A DNA stretch of 64,000 bases, taken from NCBI RefSeq assembly GCF_031845305.1, contig NZ_JAVREH010000022.1, positions 9,088-73,087 on the forward strand, written 5' to 3'. The translations under genes and the position numbers were made by a program. The stretch is from Jatrophihabitans_A lederbergiae (GTDB lineage Bacteria; Actinomycetota; Actinomycetes; Mycobacteriales; Jatrophihabitantaceae). Shown here one piece after another: positions 43,426 to 51,626 of this stretch. Each line of letters opens with the position of its first letter. The stretch's first letter is position 1. Under the pieces are notes generated by a model. The model made no database searches. It had not been told where the DNA came from and worked only from the letters and a program-made list of their open reading frames with translations.

Positions 43426-43499
43426 TCGGGCTGACAGGATTTGAACCTGCGACCCCCTGACCCCCAGTCAGGTGCGCTACCAAGCTGCGCTACAGCCCG
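43426..43499 (-). tRNA. tRNA-Pro(GGG)
   Basis: A complete 74-base cloverleaf on the minus strand. The acceptor arms CGGGCTG and CAGCCCG pair perfectly, the T-arm loop is GGTTCAAATCC, and the anticodon stem CCTGA/TCAGG carries the loop CTGGGGG, giving anticodon GGG for proline. CCA is not encoded. It lies between the phosphatidyltransferase and der genes. Confidence 0.95.
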
Positions 43500-43599
43500 A
43501 AATCCGCTCGCGCACTCGCGAGTGGACCGCCGCAACTTTAGCGCACGGCCAACGCCGCCCGTGCCAGTGCCCGGCCGTCCCGGCGGTTCGCCGCATCCG

Positions 43600-45015
43600 T
43601 CAAGGCCGCTTCTCGCGCTCCCGCACCCGGACCGAGATCTCGATGGGACTGCCCTCGAAGTCGAAGTCCTCCCGCAACTTGCGCTCCAGAAAGCGCCGGT
43701 AGCCGCTCTCGAGGAAGCCCGTGGTGAAGAGCACGAACCGCGGCGGCCGGGTGTCGGCCTGGGTGCCGAACAGCACCCGCGGGTGCCTGCCACCGCGGCC
43801 GGGCGGTGGCGTGGCGTTGACCACCTCGGTGAGCCAGCTGTTCAACCGGCCGGTCGGAATCCGCCGGTCCCATGAGGACAGCGACTTCCGCAGCGCACCG
43901 GCGAGCTTGTCCACGGCGCGTCCGGTCTTGGCCGAGACGTTCACCCGCGGTGCCCACTGCACCCGCTGCAGCTCCCAGTCGACCTCCCGCTCCAGCTGCA
44001 GCCGCCGGTCCTCATCCACCAGGTCCCACTTGTTCAGGGCGATGACGAGCGCCCGGCCGGAGTCGATGACCATCGAGATCACCCGCTGGTCCTGCTCGGA
44101 CAGCACCTCGGAGGCATCCAGCAGCACCACGGCGACCTCGGCGGCCTCGATCGCGCTGGCCGTCCGCAGGCTGGCGTAGTACTCCATGCCCGAGGCGTTG
44201 TTCACCCGCCGGCGCAGACCGGCGGTGTCGACGAACCGCCAGATCTCGCCACCGAGCTGCAGCATGGAGTCCACCGGGTCCACGGTCGTCCCGGCTACCG
44301 AGTCGACCACCGAGCGCTCCTCGCCGGTCAGCCGATTCAGCAGGCTCGACTTGCCGACGTTCGGACGTCCGACCAGAGCCACCCGCCGGGGACCACCAGC
44401 CGGCTCGCGCTCGGGCGGGGCGTCCGGCAGCTTCGCCAGAATCGCGTCCAGCAGGTCACCGGAACCGCGGCCGTGCAGGCCGCTGACCGCGTACGGCTCG
44501 CCGAGGCCCAGCGACCACGCCTCGGCGGCGTCGGACTCACCACGCTCGTCGTCCACCTTGGTCACCGCGAGCACGACCGGACGTCCGGCGCGCCGCAGCG
44601 TCCGGGCGACCGTGAGATCAGTATCGGTGGCCCCGGTGCGTGAGTCGATGACGAACAGCACCAGGTCGGCGGTGACGACAGCCTGCTCGGCCTGCCGGGA
44701 GACCATGGCCTGCAGGCCGGTGGCGTCGGGCTCCCAGCCACCGGTGTCCACCAGGGTGAACTGCCTGCCGCCCCAGTAGGCGTCGTAGGCGATGCGGTCG
44801 CGGGTCACGCCCGGCACATCCTGGACGACGGCCTCGCGCCGCCCCAGGATCCGGTTGACCAGCGTGGACTTGCCGACGTTCGGCCGCCCGACCACGGCCA
44901 CCACCGGCGTCACCAATGGCGCCGCGTCGTCCGCAGCGTCCTCGATGGCGGCGCGCCCACTGTCGTCGGGAAGGTCGCCGGGTGACTGGTCGGCGGGCTG
45001 ATCGATGTCTGTCAT
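43600..45015 (-). CDS. der: Ribosome biogenesis GTPase Der (EngA)
   Basis: A 471-residue tandem-GTPase needed for 50S subunit assembly. The first G domain has VVGRPNVGKSTLVN (about 40) and the second LVGRPNVGKSSLLN (about 212). Both have DTGG/DTAG and the (T/N)KxD motifs (VTKVDDE, LNKWDLV). A KH-like C-terminal domain ends in KRP. ATG 45015 is used, and the codon before it is GTG, which would add one residue. An acidic 37-residue N-terminal extension is typical for actinobacteria. Confidence 0.96.
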   Translation of the reverse strand: MTDIDQPADQSPGDLPDDSGRAAIEDAADDAAPLVTPVVAVVGRPNVGKSTLVNRILGRREAVVQDVPGVTRDRIAYDAYWGGRQFTLVDTGGWEPDATGLQAMVSRQAEQAVVTADLVLFVIDSRTGATDTDLTVARTLRRAGRPVVLAVTKVDDERGESDAAEAWSLGLGEPYAVSGLHGRGSGDLLDAILAKLPDAPPEREPAGGPRRVALVGRPNVGKSSLLNRLTGEERSVVDSVAGTTVDPVDSMLQLGGEIWRFVDTAGLRRRVNNASGMEYYASLRTASAIEAAEVAVVLLDASEVLSEQDQRVISMVIDSGRALVIALNKWDLVDEDRRLQLEREVDWELQRVQWAPRVNVSAKTGRAVDKLAGALRKSLSSWDRRIPTGRLNSWLTEVVNATPPPGRGGRHPRVLFGTQADTRPPRFVLFTTGFLESGYRRFLERKLREDFDFEGSPIEISVRVREREKRP

Positions 45016-45197
45016 CACTGCGCTTTCGTTGTCGCCGGGGCCGGGTGAGGGCCGGGCAGGGTGGCTGGCACGGTCGCGTCGACCAGTTCGGCCAGGTGTT
45101 GCCGGATCGTCTCGGTCGGCCCCAGCCGGCGTACCCGTCCGAACTCGGCGTGCCGGTAGCGCGCGGCGGGTCGCCGGTCAGGCACGGTCTGCCGCAC
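45015..45197 (-). CDS. Possible small protein between cmk and der
   Basis: A 60-codon open frame starts with GTG inside the last codons of cmk and ends in a TGATG junction with der, a typical coupling overlap. The product would be basic (many Arg) with no recognisable domain or membrane segment. In several relatives cmk is followed directly by der, so this may be a spacer with chance coding. I keep it only because it fills an otherwise unexplained 160-base interval. Confidence 0.25.
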   Translation of the reverse strand: MRQTVPDRRPAARYRHAEFGRVRRLGPTETIRQHLAELVDATVPATLPGPHPAPATTKAQ

Positions 45198-45879
45198 TCG
45201 CCGCCCGCAGCGCCAGTCCGACGAGCAGCTCGACGACCTCGTCGATGCTCAGGTCCGAGGTGTCCACCTCGGCCGCGCCGTCCGGACGGTGCAGCGGGCT
45301 GGCAGCGCGGGACGAGTCGAGCTGGTCCCGCCGGCGCAGGGAAGCGGCCACCTGATCGACGTCGGCCAGCTTCAGCTCACCGGCGCGCCGGCGGGCGCGG
45401 ACGTCCTCACGGGCGGTCAGGTACACCTTGAGCTCGGCGTGCGGCCACACCACCGATCCGATGTCGCGGCCCTCGGCCACGGTGGGACCGCCGCTGATGA
45501 TCGAGCGCTGCTGGGCGACGAGTCGCTCCCGGACGGCGGGAACCGCGGACACCGGGCTCACCGCGGTGGTGGTGGCGGCGTCGCGGATCTGGCGATCGAC
45601 ATTGCGGCCGTCGAGGATGGTGTGCAGGTTCCGCGGATCGGTGCTGACCTCGATGCGGCTGGCCTCCACCTGGCGGGCCACGGCGACCGGGTCGCCGGGG
45701 TCCACCCCGGCATCGAGCACGGCGACGGCTGCGGCGCGGTACATGGCACCGGTGTCGAGATACTGGGCATGCAGCCGCTGAGCGAGCCGGCGCGCGACGG
45801 TGGACTTGCCCGTGCCGGAGGGTCCGTCGAGAGCGACCACGCCCCGAAAGCGGAAAGCGTCACTCTGATCCATGCTCAC
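45178..45879 (-). CDS. cmk: Cytidylate kinase
   Basis: A 233-residue kinase that phosphorylates CMP and dCMP. The P-loop reads ALDGPSGTGKSTVARRLA near residue 17. YLDTGAMYRAAAVAVL and VAEGRDIGSVVWPHAELKVYLTA are the standard later blocks. A slightly later ATG (45873) is an equally good start. It precedes der as in most actinobacteria. Confidence 0.95.
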   Translation of the reverse strand: MSMDQSDAFRFRGVVALDGPSGTGKSTVARRLAQRLHAQYLDTGAMYRAAAVAVLDAGVDPGDPVAVARQVEASRIEVSTDPRNLHTILDGRNVDRQIRDAATTTAVSPVSAVPAVRERLVAQQRSIISGGPTVAEGRDIGSVVWPHAELKVYLTAREDVRARRRAGELKLADVDQVAASLRRRDQLDSSRAASPLHRPDGAAEVDTSDLSIDEVVELLVGLALRAASAADRA

Positions 45880-45972
45880 GCCTGCTGTCCAGTTCTGCTA
45901 GCTACATCGTCGGGCAGCTACCCACGATACGGGTGCGCCGGTCCGTCGGAACAATCCTCGCCGGCACCGACC

Positions 45973-46335
45973 TCAACGCGGCAGGTCGGTGCGCAGGCTC
46001 GCGGCACCGCGCAGGTACACGTGCCGGATCTCGCTGCGGCGCAGCTCGGTGTCGACGTGGGCGAGCAATCGCAGGGTCCGCGGCAGCGCGCCCGGCACCG
46101 CGATCTCGGACGCGCACATCAGCGGGACATCGGTCAGCCCGAGCTGGCGTGCCGCGTAGGCCGGGAACTCGGCGGTCAGGTCCGGGGTGGCGGTGAACAG
46201 GATGGAGATCAGGTCGTCCGGCTGGATCTCATTGCGGCGCATGACTTCCTGCACCAGCTCGGACGCGCCGTCGAGGACCGCGGCGCGCTCATTGGACTCG
46301 ACCTGGATGGCGCCGCGCACGGCACGCACTGTCAT
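45973..46335 (-). CDS. aroH: Monofunctional chorismate mutase, AroH class
   Basis: A 120-residue trimeric AroH-fold enzyme that converts chorismate to prephenate for Phe and Tyr. It starts MTVRAVRGAIQVESNE, carries RNEIQPDDLISILFTATPD in the middle and ends with IRHVYLRGAASLR, placing the arginines and glutamate of the active site. The position between rluB and cmk is usual in many actinobacteria. Small gaps flank it. Confidence 0.93.
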   Translation of the reverse strand: MTVRAVRGAIQVESNERAAVLDGASELVQEVMRRNEIQPDDLISILFTATPDLTAEFPAYAARQLGLTDVPLMCASEIAVPGALPRTLRLLAHVDTELRRSEIRHVYLRGAASLRTDLPR

Positions 46336-46396
46336 CGCCGACCCTCTCTCACTCGGACTCTCACTCGGACTGGCTTACCGCCCAGCAGGGGCGACT

Positions 46397-47203
46397 CTAG
46401 AGCTGGAGCTGCCGGAACAGCTCGCCGAGTTCGGCGGAGGTGAGTTCCCGCAGGGTGCCGGGCCGCTGGTCATGCAGCCGGACCGGCCCCACTGCCACCC
46501 GGACGAGCTTGCCAACCGGGTACCGGACCGCGTCGAGCATCCGCCGGACGATGTGATTGCGGCCCTCGTGCAGTGAGACCTGAACCAGCGACCGGTCGGC
46601 GGAAGAGTCCAGCACCCGGAAGTCGTCCACCTGCACCGGGCCGTCGTCCAGCTCGATGCCGGCTCGCAGCCGCGCGCCCAGTCCGCGGTCGACCACCCCG
46701 GGCACCTCGGCGATGTAGGTCTTCACAACCTCGTAGGACGGATGGGCCAGCCGCTGCGCGAACTCGCCGTCGTTGGTGAGGATCAGCAGGCCCTCGGTGT
46801 CGGCGTCCAGTCGGCCGACGTGGAACAGCCGCTGCGGCAGGTGCGCGACGACGTCGCCGACGTTGGGACGCCCGTGCGGATCGGACATGGCGGTGACCAT
46901 GCCGCGCGGCTTGTTCAGCGCCAGGTACACCAGGTCGGTGCGCAGGTTCACCCGCTTGCCGTTGACCCGGACGACCGCGGTGCCGGGGTCGACCCGGGCG
47001 CCGAGCTCCGCCACCCCCCGGCCGTCGACGCTCACCTTGCCCTCGGCGATCAACTGCTCGCAGGCGCGGCGAGAACCTATTCCGGCCGCGGCCAGCACCT
47101 TCTGCAACCGCACACCGCCGGGTTCGCCGTCTGCGCGGGGTTTGCTATCTGGGCGGGGTTCGCTGTCTGCGCCGGGTTCGCTGTCTGCATCGTCAAAGCT
47201 CAT
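46397..47203 (-). CDS. rluB: 23S rRNA pseudouridine synthase RluB-type
   Basis: A 268-residue enzyme that makes pseudouridine in 23S rRNA. An S4-like RNA-binding domain (about 32-80, RLQKVLAAAGIGSRRACEQLI) is followed by the catalytic domain with GRLDADTEGLLILTNDG holding the active-site Asp. The first 25 residues are a repetitive acidic stretch (DSEPGADSEPRPDSKPRADG) coded by four tandem 18-base units, so their length may vary between strains. Its start overlaps the end of scpB by 11 bases. Confidence 0.93.
   Translation of the reverse strand: MSFDDADSEPGADSEPRPDSKPRADGEPGGVRLQKVLAAAGIGSRRACEQLIAEGKVSVDGRGVAELGARVDPGTAVVRVNGKRVNLRTDLVYLALNKPRGMVTAMSDPHGRPNVGDVVAHLPQRLFHVGRLDADTEGLLILTNDGEFAQRLAHPSYEVVKTYIAEVPGVVDRGLGARLRAGIELDDGPVQVDDFRVLDSSADRSLVQVSLHEGRNHIVRRMLDAVRYPVGKLVRVAVGPVRLHDQRPGTLRELTSAELGELFRQLQL
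47117..47188. repeat. Four tandem 18-bp repeats in the rluB 5' region
   Basis: Units begin at 47117, 47135, 47153 and 47171, each close to GCSGGGTTCGCTGTCTGC. On the minus strand each codes for six residues like ADSEPG, so copy-number change keeps the frame. Confidence 0.8.
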
Positions 47204-47822
47204 CGGAGTCCAGGGTATCCAGCTCGGGTAGCAGCGGCGCGAGCGAGGGCAGCTGCTCTACGGAGGTGAGGCCCATCTTCTCCAGGAAGGTGCTGGTGGT
47301 GCGGTAGAGCCCGCCGCCGGTGTCGGGGTCGACGCCCACCTCGGTGATCAGCTCTCGGGACAGCAGCGTCCGGATCACACCGTCGACATTGACGCCCCGG
47401 ATCGCCGAGATCCTGGCCCTGGTCACCGGCTGCCGGTAGGCCACCACGGCGAGGGTCTCCAGGGCGGCCTGGCTGAGCTTGCTGCGCTGGCCCTCCAGTA
47501 GGAACGACTCCACGATGGGCGCGTACTGGTCGCGGGTGTACAGCCGGAAGCCGGTCGCGGCGGGTCGCAGCTGCCACCCGGCGCCGCACCGGTCCAGGTC
47601 GGCGGTGATCGCGGCCAGCGCCTCGGCGACCTCGGCCACCGGGCGCTGCACGGAGGCCGCCAGCTGGCTCAGTTCGACCGGCCCGTCGGCCACGAACAGC
47701 AGTGCCTCGACGGCGCCACGGAGCACACCGGGGTCGGTCAGGTCCATGGACGGTGTGCCGGAGGCGTCCCCCGAGGTCGGTGCGGCGGCCCCGCCGTCCG
47801 CGCCCGTACTCGCCTCCGTCAT
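47193..47822 (-). CDS. scpB: Segregation and condensation protein B
   Basis: A 209-residue kleisin-associated protein with two winged-helix domains (about 30-110 and 115-190), including SQAALETLAVVAYRQPVTRARI and GGLYRTTSTFLEKMGL, standard ScpB blocks. With ScpA and SMC it condenses and helps separate chromosomes. ATG 47822 overlaps the scpA stop by four bases. The longer open frame upstream is a shadow of scpA. Confidence 0.95.
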   Translation of the reverse strand: MTEASTGADGGAAAPTSGDASGTPSMDLTDPGVLRGAVEALLFVADGPVELSQLAASVQRPVAEVAEALAAITADLDRCGAGWQLRPAATGFRLYTRDQYAPIVESFLLEGQRSKLSQAALETLAVVAYRQPVTRARISAIRGVNVDGVIRTLLSRELITEVGVDPDTGGGLYRTTSTFLEKMGLTSVEQLPSLAPLLPELDTLDSDEL

Positions 47823-48739
47823 GAGCCGTACTCCTCGTCTGGGTCGATTTCCGGGCTGGCGTTGTCGGGCCCCGCATCGTCGTTCGGTGCCCGCTGACCG
47901 CCCACCCAGCGGATGCGCAGCTCCCCCAGCGCCTCCACCTGGTCGAAGGCCACGGTGCCGTCCCGGTAGAGCTCGAGCAGCCCCAGGAACCTGGCCACGA
48001 CCTCCAGGGTCGAGCCGCACTCGGCGATGAGCGAGCGGAACGTCGCCGAGCCGGTGCGGGCCAGGCGCTCGGCCATCGCCGCCATGTGCTCGCGGACGCT
48101 GACCCGGGGGGCGTGGATGTGGTCCACGCCGACGACCGGTACCGGTTTCGGCTTGAGGGCGTTGGCAGCTATCGCGGCGAACTGGTGGAGATCGACGCCG
48201 ATCCGCAGTTCCGGCGTCAGCGCGGCGAAGCGCGGCTCAAGCTCGGCGTTGCGGCCGAACCGGCGGCTTGCCTGCTTCTCGAGTTCGCCCAGGTGCCCGG
48301 CCACCAGCTTGTACGCGCGGTACTGCAGCAACCGGGCGAACAGCAGGTCCCGTGCCTCGAGCAGCGCCAGGTCCTCCTCACCGTCGACGTCGGCGGCCGG
48401 CAGCAGGCGGGCCGCCTTGAGCTCCAGCAGGGTGGCCGCGACCACCAGGAACTCGGTCGCCTGCCCCAGGTCGAAACCCTCGCCGGCGGCCTTGAGATAG
48501 CCGATGAAGTCGTCGGTGACCTGGGACAGCGCCACCTCGGTGACGTCCAGCTGACGCCGTCCGATGAGGGTCAGCAGCAGGTCGAACGGGCCCTCGAAGT
48601 TGTCCAGGCGTACCCGGAACTTGCCGTCGTTCATCAGCGGTTCGGGCTCGGCCGGCAGGTCCCACTGCTCCGGGAGCTCCTCCAGCTCCACCGGCAGCTG
48701 CTTGCCCAGGTCGGCCGGGCCGGCCGGCGTCGCCGTCAC
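47819..48739 (-). CDS. scpA: Segregation and condensation protein A
   Basis: A 306-residue kleisin that bridges SMC heads. The N-terminal block FRVRLDNFEGPFDLLLTLIG is diagnostic, followed by DVTEVALSQVTDDFIGYL and the C-terminal winged helix ending in LGELRIRWVGG. A 36-residue N-terminal extension is Pro/Glu rich. It overlaps parA upstream and scpB downstream by four bases each, giving a parA-scpA-scpB operon. Confidence 0.95.
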   Translation of the reverse strand: MTATPAGPADLGKQLPVELEELPEQWDLPAEPEPLMNDGKFRVRLDNFEGPFDLLLTLIGRRQLDVTEVALSQVTDDFIGYLKAAGEGFDLGQATEFLVVAATLLELKAARLLPAADVDGEEDLALLEARDLLFARLLQYRAYKLVAGHLGELEKQASRRFGRNAELEPRFAALTPELRIGVDLHQFAAIAANALKPKPVPVVGVDHIHAPRVSVREHMAAMAERLARTGSATFRSLIAECGSTLEVVARFLGLLELYRDGTVAFDQVEALGELRIRWVGGQRAPNDDAGPDNASPEIDPDEEYGS

Positions 48740-49779
48740 GGGCGGGACAAGACCTCCATCGCCAGCTCTCGGTAGGCGATGGCTCCGTTCGACGTGGGCG
48801 CCCAGGTGGTGATCGGCTCACCCGCGACGGTGGTTTCGGGAAAGCGGACGGTCCGGGTGATGACGGTGTCGAACACCTTGTCGCCGAAGGCCTCCAGCAC
48901 CCGGCTGTAGACCTCGCGGCCGTGCAGCGTGCGCCCGTCGTACATCGTGGCCAGGATGCCCTCGAGGCGCAGGCTGGGGTTGAGCCGCTGCTGCACCTTG
49001 TCGATGGTGTCGATCAGCAGCGCCACCCCGCGGAGACTGAAGAACTCGCACTCCAGCGGAATGATCACCCCGCTCGCCGCGGTCAGGGCGTTCACCGTCA
49101 GCAGGCCGAGGGACGGCTGGCAGTCGATCAGGACGAAGTCGTAGTCGCCCAGCACCGGTGCCAGCGTCCGGGCCAGCGTTTGCTCACGGGCCACCTCGTT
49201 GACCAGCTGCACCTCGGCGGCGGACAGGTCGATGTTCGAGGGCAGCAGGTCCATGCCGGGAACGCCGGTCTTCAGCAGCACCTCGTCGATGGACACCGAA
49301 CGCTCCATCAGCAGGTTGTAGGTGGTGCGGTCGAGCTGGTGCGGCTGCACTCCGAGGCCCACGCTGAGCGCGCCCTGCGGATCGAAGTCCACGAGCAGCA
49401 CCCGCCGGCCGAACTCGGCCAGCGCGGCACCGAGGTTGATGGTCGACGTGGTCTTGCCGACGCCGCCCTTCTGGTTGCAGAGCGCGATGACCCGGGCCGG
49501 GCCGTGCTGCTGCAACGGCTGCGGCTGCTGGAGCGGGCGGCGTTGCCGGGCGCGAGCCGGATCGACCGACTTCGGGGCGGACGGTGCCGCCGGATCACCG
49601 GCGGCCTGCTCAGGAGCGGCGGCGTTGTCACTCGCGCTGTCACCGGGGGCCGAGCGAGCAGGATTGGTGGTCTCGGGGGCTGAGCCCGCTGGGCTGTCCG
49701 GGGCGTCCGGCGCGATGGCCAGCGGCTCGAACGTCGCGGCCTCGGCGGGGTGCGCCCCAGGCGTGTCCGACGTCGTCAT
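48736..49779 (-). CDS. ParA/Soj-family ATPase
   Basis: A 347-residue deviant-Walker ATPase. CNQKGGVGKTTSTINLG (about 92-108) gives the Walker A with both lysines, VLLVDFDPQGALSVGLG follows, and YDFVLIDCQPSLGLLTVNAL is the Walker B region. An N-terminal extension of about 80 residues is low-complexity (Pro/Ala/Asp). This copy lies with scpA and scpB (Rv1708-like) and not with parB and oriC, so it is probably an orphan ParA for chromosome organisation. ATG 49779 is chosen over the Arg-rich upstream frame. Confidence 0.92.
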   Translation of the reverse strand: MTTSDTPGAHPAEAATFEPLAIAPDAPDSPAGSAPETTNPARSAPGDSASDNAAAPEQAAGDPAAPSAPKSVDPARARQRRPLQQPQPLQQHGPARVIALCNQKGGVGKTTSTINLGAALAEFGRRVLLVDFDPQGALSVGLGVQPHQLDRTTYNLLMERSVSIDEVLLKTGVPGMDLLPSNIDLSAAEVQLVNEVAREQTLARTLAPVLGDYDFVLIDCQPSLGLLTVNALTAASGVIIPLECEFFSLRGVALLIDTIDKVQQRLNPSLRLEGILATMYDGRTLHGREVYSRVLEAFGDKVFDTVITRTVRFPETTVAGEPITTWAPTSNGAIAYRELAMEVLSRP

Positions 49780-49853
49780 TGAGAGTGCGCGCTCCTTGCC
49801 GAAAAGTACGGGACTGACCCCCTCGCAGGTTACCGCACGGGACCGCTGCCCTG

Positions 49854-49906
49854 CCCCTGCGCCGCACCTGCCCCTTGCGCCGCACCTGCCCCTTGCGCCG
49901 CACCTG
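49854..49906. repeat. Three tandem 18-bp repeats upstream of parA
   Basis: CCCCTTGCGCCGCACCTG occurs twice exactly (49871-49888 and 49889-49906), preceded by a 17-base variant. They lie in the 160-base gap between the parA-like and xerD genes, where no gene was seen. Confidence 0.75.
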
Positions 49907-49939
49907 CCTCGGACAGGCGTCCGGAGCTGAAGCCGACGA

Positions 49940-50869
49940 TCAAGTGCGGGTGGCCTGGGCCCGCGGGTGCGCCGCGGCATACACCTCGCGAAGCTGATCC
50001 ACGGTGACCAGAGTGTAGATCTGGGTGGTCGTCACCGAGGCGTGGCCGAGCAGCTCCTGTACCACCCGGACGTCGGCACCACCCTCCATCAGGTGGGTCG
50101 CGAACGAGTGCCGCAGCGTGTGCGGTGAGATGTCGGTGGCCAGGCCGGCCTTATCGGCCGCGCTGCGCAGCACCGTCCAGGCGCTCTGCCGCGACAGCGG
50201 ACCGCCCCGGGAGTTGAGGAACACCTTCGGGGTACCGGCGCCGTTGAACGCCAGTCCGGGCCGGACCCGGACGAGGTAGGCCTCCAGCGCCCGGGCCGCG
50301 AACGAGCCCAGCGGTGCCAGCCGCTGCTTGCCGCCCTTGCCCCGCAGCAGGACCGTCCGGCCCGCGATGTCCAGGTCATCGACGTCCAGGCCGACCGCCT
50401 CCGAGATTCGCGCCCCGGTTCCGTACAGCACCTCCAGCAGCGCCCGGTCGCGGACGGACAGCGGGGTCTGGTCGAAGTCGGCCGCTTCGAGCAGCCGCTC
50501 CACGTCCTCGACGCTGATGGCCTTCGGCAGCCGGCGTGGTGGCGCCGGCGGCTTGACTTCGCGGGCGACGTCGGATTCGAGCTGGCCGTCGGCGTAGCCG
50601 AACTTGTGCAGTCCCCGGACCGCGACCACGGCACGGGCGGACGAGGCCGCCGACAGTGGCGGGTGGTCCGGCCCACCCTCGCGCAGCGCGGCCAGGAAGC
50701 CGCTCACGGTTGCCGCATCGACGTCGGCAAGCGACGTGACGCCCCGCCCCGACAGGTAGTCCAGGTAGCGACGAAGGTCGCGGCGGTAGGAGCTCAGGGT
50801 GTTGGCAGACGAGCCGCGCTCCACGGTCAGGTGGTCCAGATAGGACCGTACGGTCGCCTCGGCTGCCAT
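49940..50869 (-). CDS. xerD: Site-specific tyrosine recombinase XerD
   Basis: A 309-residue recombinase that resolves chromosome dimers with XerC at dif. The SAM-like N-terminal domain (VRSYLDHLTVERGSSANTL) is followed by the catalytic domain with all six residues: Arg in GTGARISE, Lys in GKGGKQR, His and Arg in HTLRHSFATHL, His in LLGHAS and Tyr in TTQIYTLV. I use ATG 50869, which gives the usual length. The frame is open to a TTG at 50983, adding 38 residues coded partly by 15-base repeats. Position next to parA and the Nudix gene is conserved. Confidence 0.92.
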   Translation of the reverse strand: MAAEATVRSYLDHLTVERGSSANTLSSYRRDLRRYLDYLSGRGVTSLADVDAATVSGFLAALREGGPDHPPLSAASSARAVVAVRGLHKFGYADGQLESDVAREVKPPAPPRRLPKAISVEDVERLLEAADFDQTPLSVRDRALLEVLYGTGARISEAVGLDVDDLDIAGRTVLLRGKGGKQRLAPLGSFAARALEAYLVRVRPGLAFNGAGTPKVFLNSRGGPLSRQSAWTVLRSAADKAGLATDISPHTLRHSFATHLMEGGADVRVVQELLGHASVTTTQIYTLVTVDQLREVYAAAHPRAQATRT

Positions 50870-50900
50870 CGCGGGCCGTTGCGGAGCTGCCCTCGAGAAC

Positions 50901-50945
50901 TCAGCACGGGCCGGCTCAGCACGGGTCGGCTCAGCACGGGCCGGC
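50901..50945. repeat. Three tandem 15-bp repeats at the xerD 5' end
   Basis: TCAGCACGGGCCGGC occurs three times (50901, 50916 and 50931), the middle copy with one change. On the minus strand each codes for five residues like ARAEP if the longer xerD start is used. Confidence 0.75.
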
Positions 50946-50984
50946 GCGGGCGCCGTGGTCACCGGCGCGTTCGAGGACGCCAAG

Positions 50985-51626
50985 TCAGCCTGCCGCCGGC
51001 ACGCGGTCGGGACGCGCCTGCCACGGCGCGTCGGCCGGACGCAAGCCGGCCCAGCCCGCGGCCCCGGCGAGCCGAGCGGCCAGCACGCCGGCCACCGCCG
51101 GGCCGTTGGTCAGCTCGCCCGTCAGCGCCAGGGCCGCCACCTCGTCCAGCGGCCGTCGTTCGACGGTCATGCTCGCCTCTTCACCCTCAGGGCTGAACCG
51201 GTCGTCGACCGCGGCGTCGCTCAGCCCGCGGGCCAGGAAGATCCGGATTGCCTCGTCGCTCATGCCGGGCGAGGTGTGCAGATCGACCAGCACGGACCAG
51301 TGCTCGGCAACCAGGGCGGTCTCTTCGGCCAGTTCGCGCTGAGCGGCGAGCAGCGCGGATTCGCCGTCCACGTCGAGCAGGCCGGCCGGCAGTTCGAGCA
51401 ATTCGTGGCCGACCAGGTGGCGGTACTGGCGCACCAGCACGACGTTGTTCTCAGCATCCAACGCCACGATGCCGACCGCGCCCGGGTGGTCGATGACGTC
51501 ACGCTTGGCGACGGAGCCGTCGGGCATCCGTACCTCGTCGGTCCGCACGTCGAACACCGCGCCGTCGAAGCGCCGCTCGGACGAAACCACCTCGAACCCA
51601 CCCGCGTCCTGCTGTGCGTCCGTCAC
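50985..51626 (-). CDS. Nudix hydrolase, ADP-ribose pyrophosphatase type
   Basis: A 213-residue hydrolase of the NudF/ADPRase group. The Nudix box is visible as GLLDVDGESALLAAQRELAEET, with the metal-binding RELAEE core at about residues 92-97. The preceding YRHLVGHELLELPAG is the ADPRase-type lead. It corresponds to Rv1700, an ADP-ribose pyrophosphatase. Its start overlaps the end of pyrG by four bases. Confidence 0.92.
   Translation of the reverse strand: MTDAQQDAGGFEVVSSERRFDGAVFDVRTDEVRMPDGSVAKRDVIDHPGAVGIVALDAENNVVLVRQYRHLVGHELLELPAGLLDVDGESALLAAQRELAEETALVAEHWSVLVDLHTSPGMSDEAIRIFLARGLSDAAVDDRFSPEGEEASMTVERRPLDEVAALALTGELTNGPAVAGVLAARLAGAAGWAGLRPADAPWQARPDRVPAAG

Noticed and set aside
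43426..43499. tRNA-Pro as an integration site for a mobile element
   Set aside because: No repeated tRNA 3' end and no mobile genes nearby. The neighbours on both sides are conserved housekeeping genes.
47117..47188. Tandem repeats considered as a CRISPR array
   Set aside because: Units are 18 bases without spacers and lie in coding sequence. The same holds for 49854-49906, 50901-50945 and 63210-63262.
49940..50869. Tyrosine recombinase considered as a phage or island integrase
   Set aside because: It has XerD-type motifs and the conserved Nudix/parA neighbourhood. No att repeats, phage genes or excisionase were seen.
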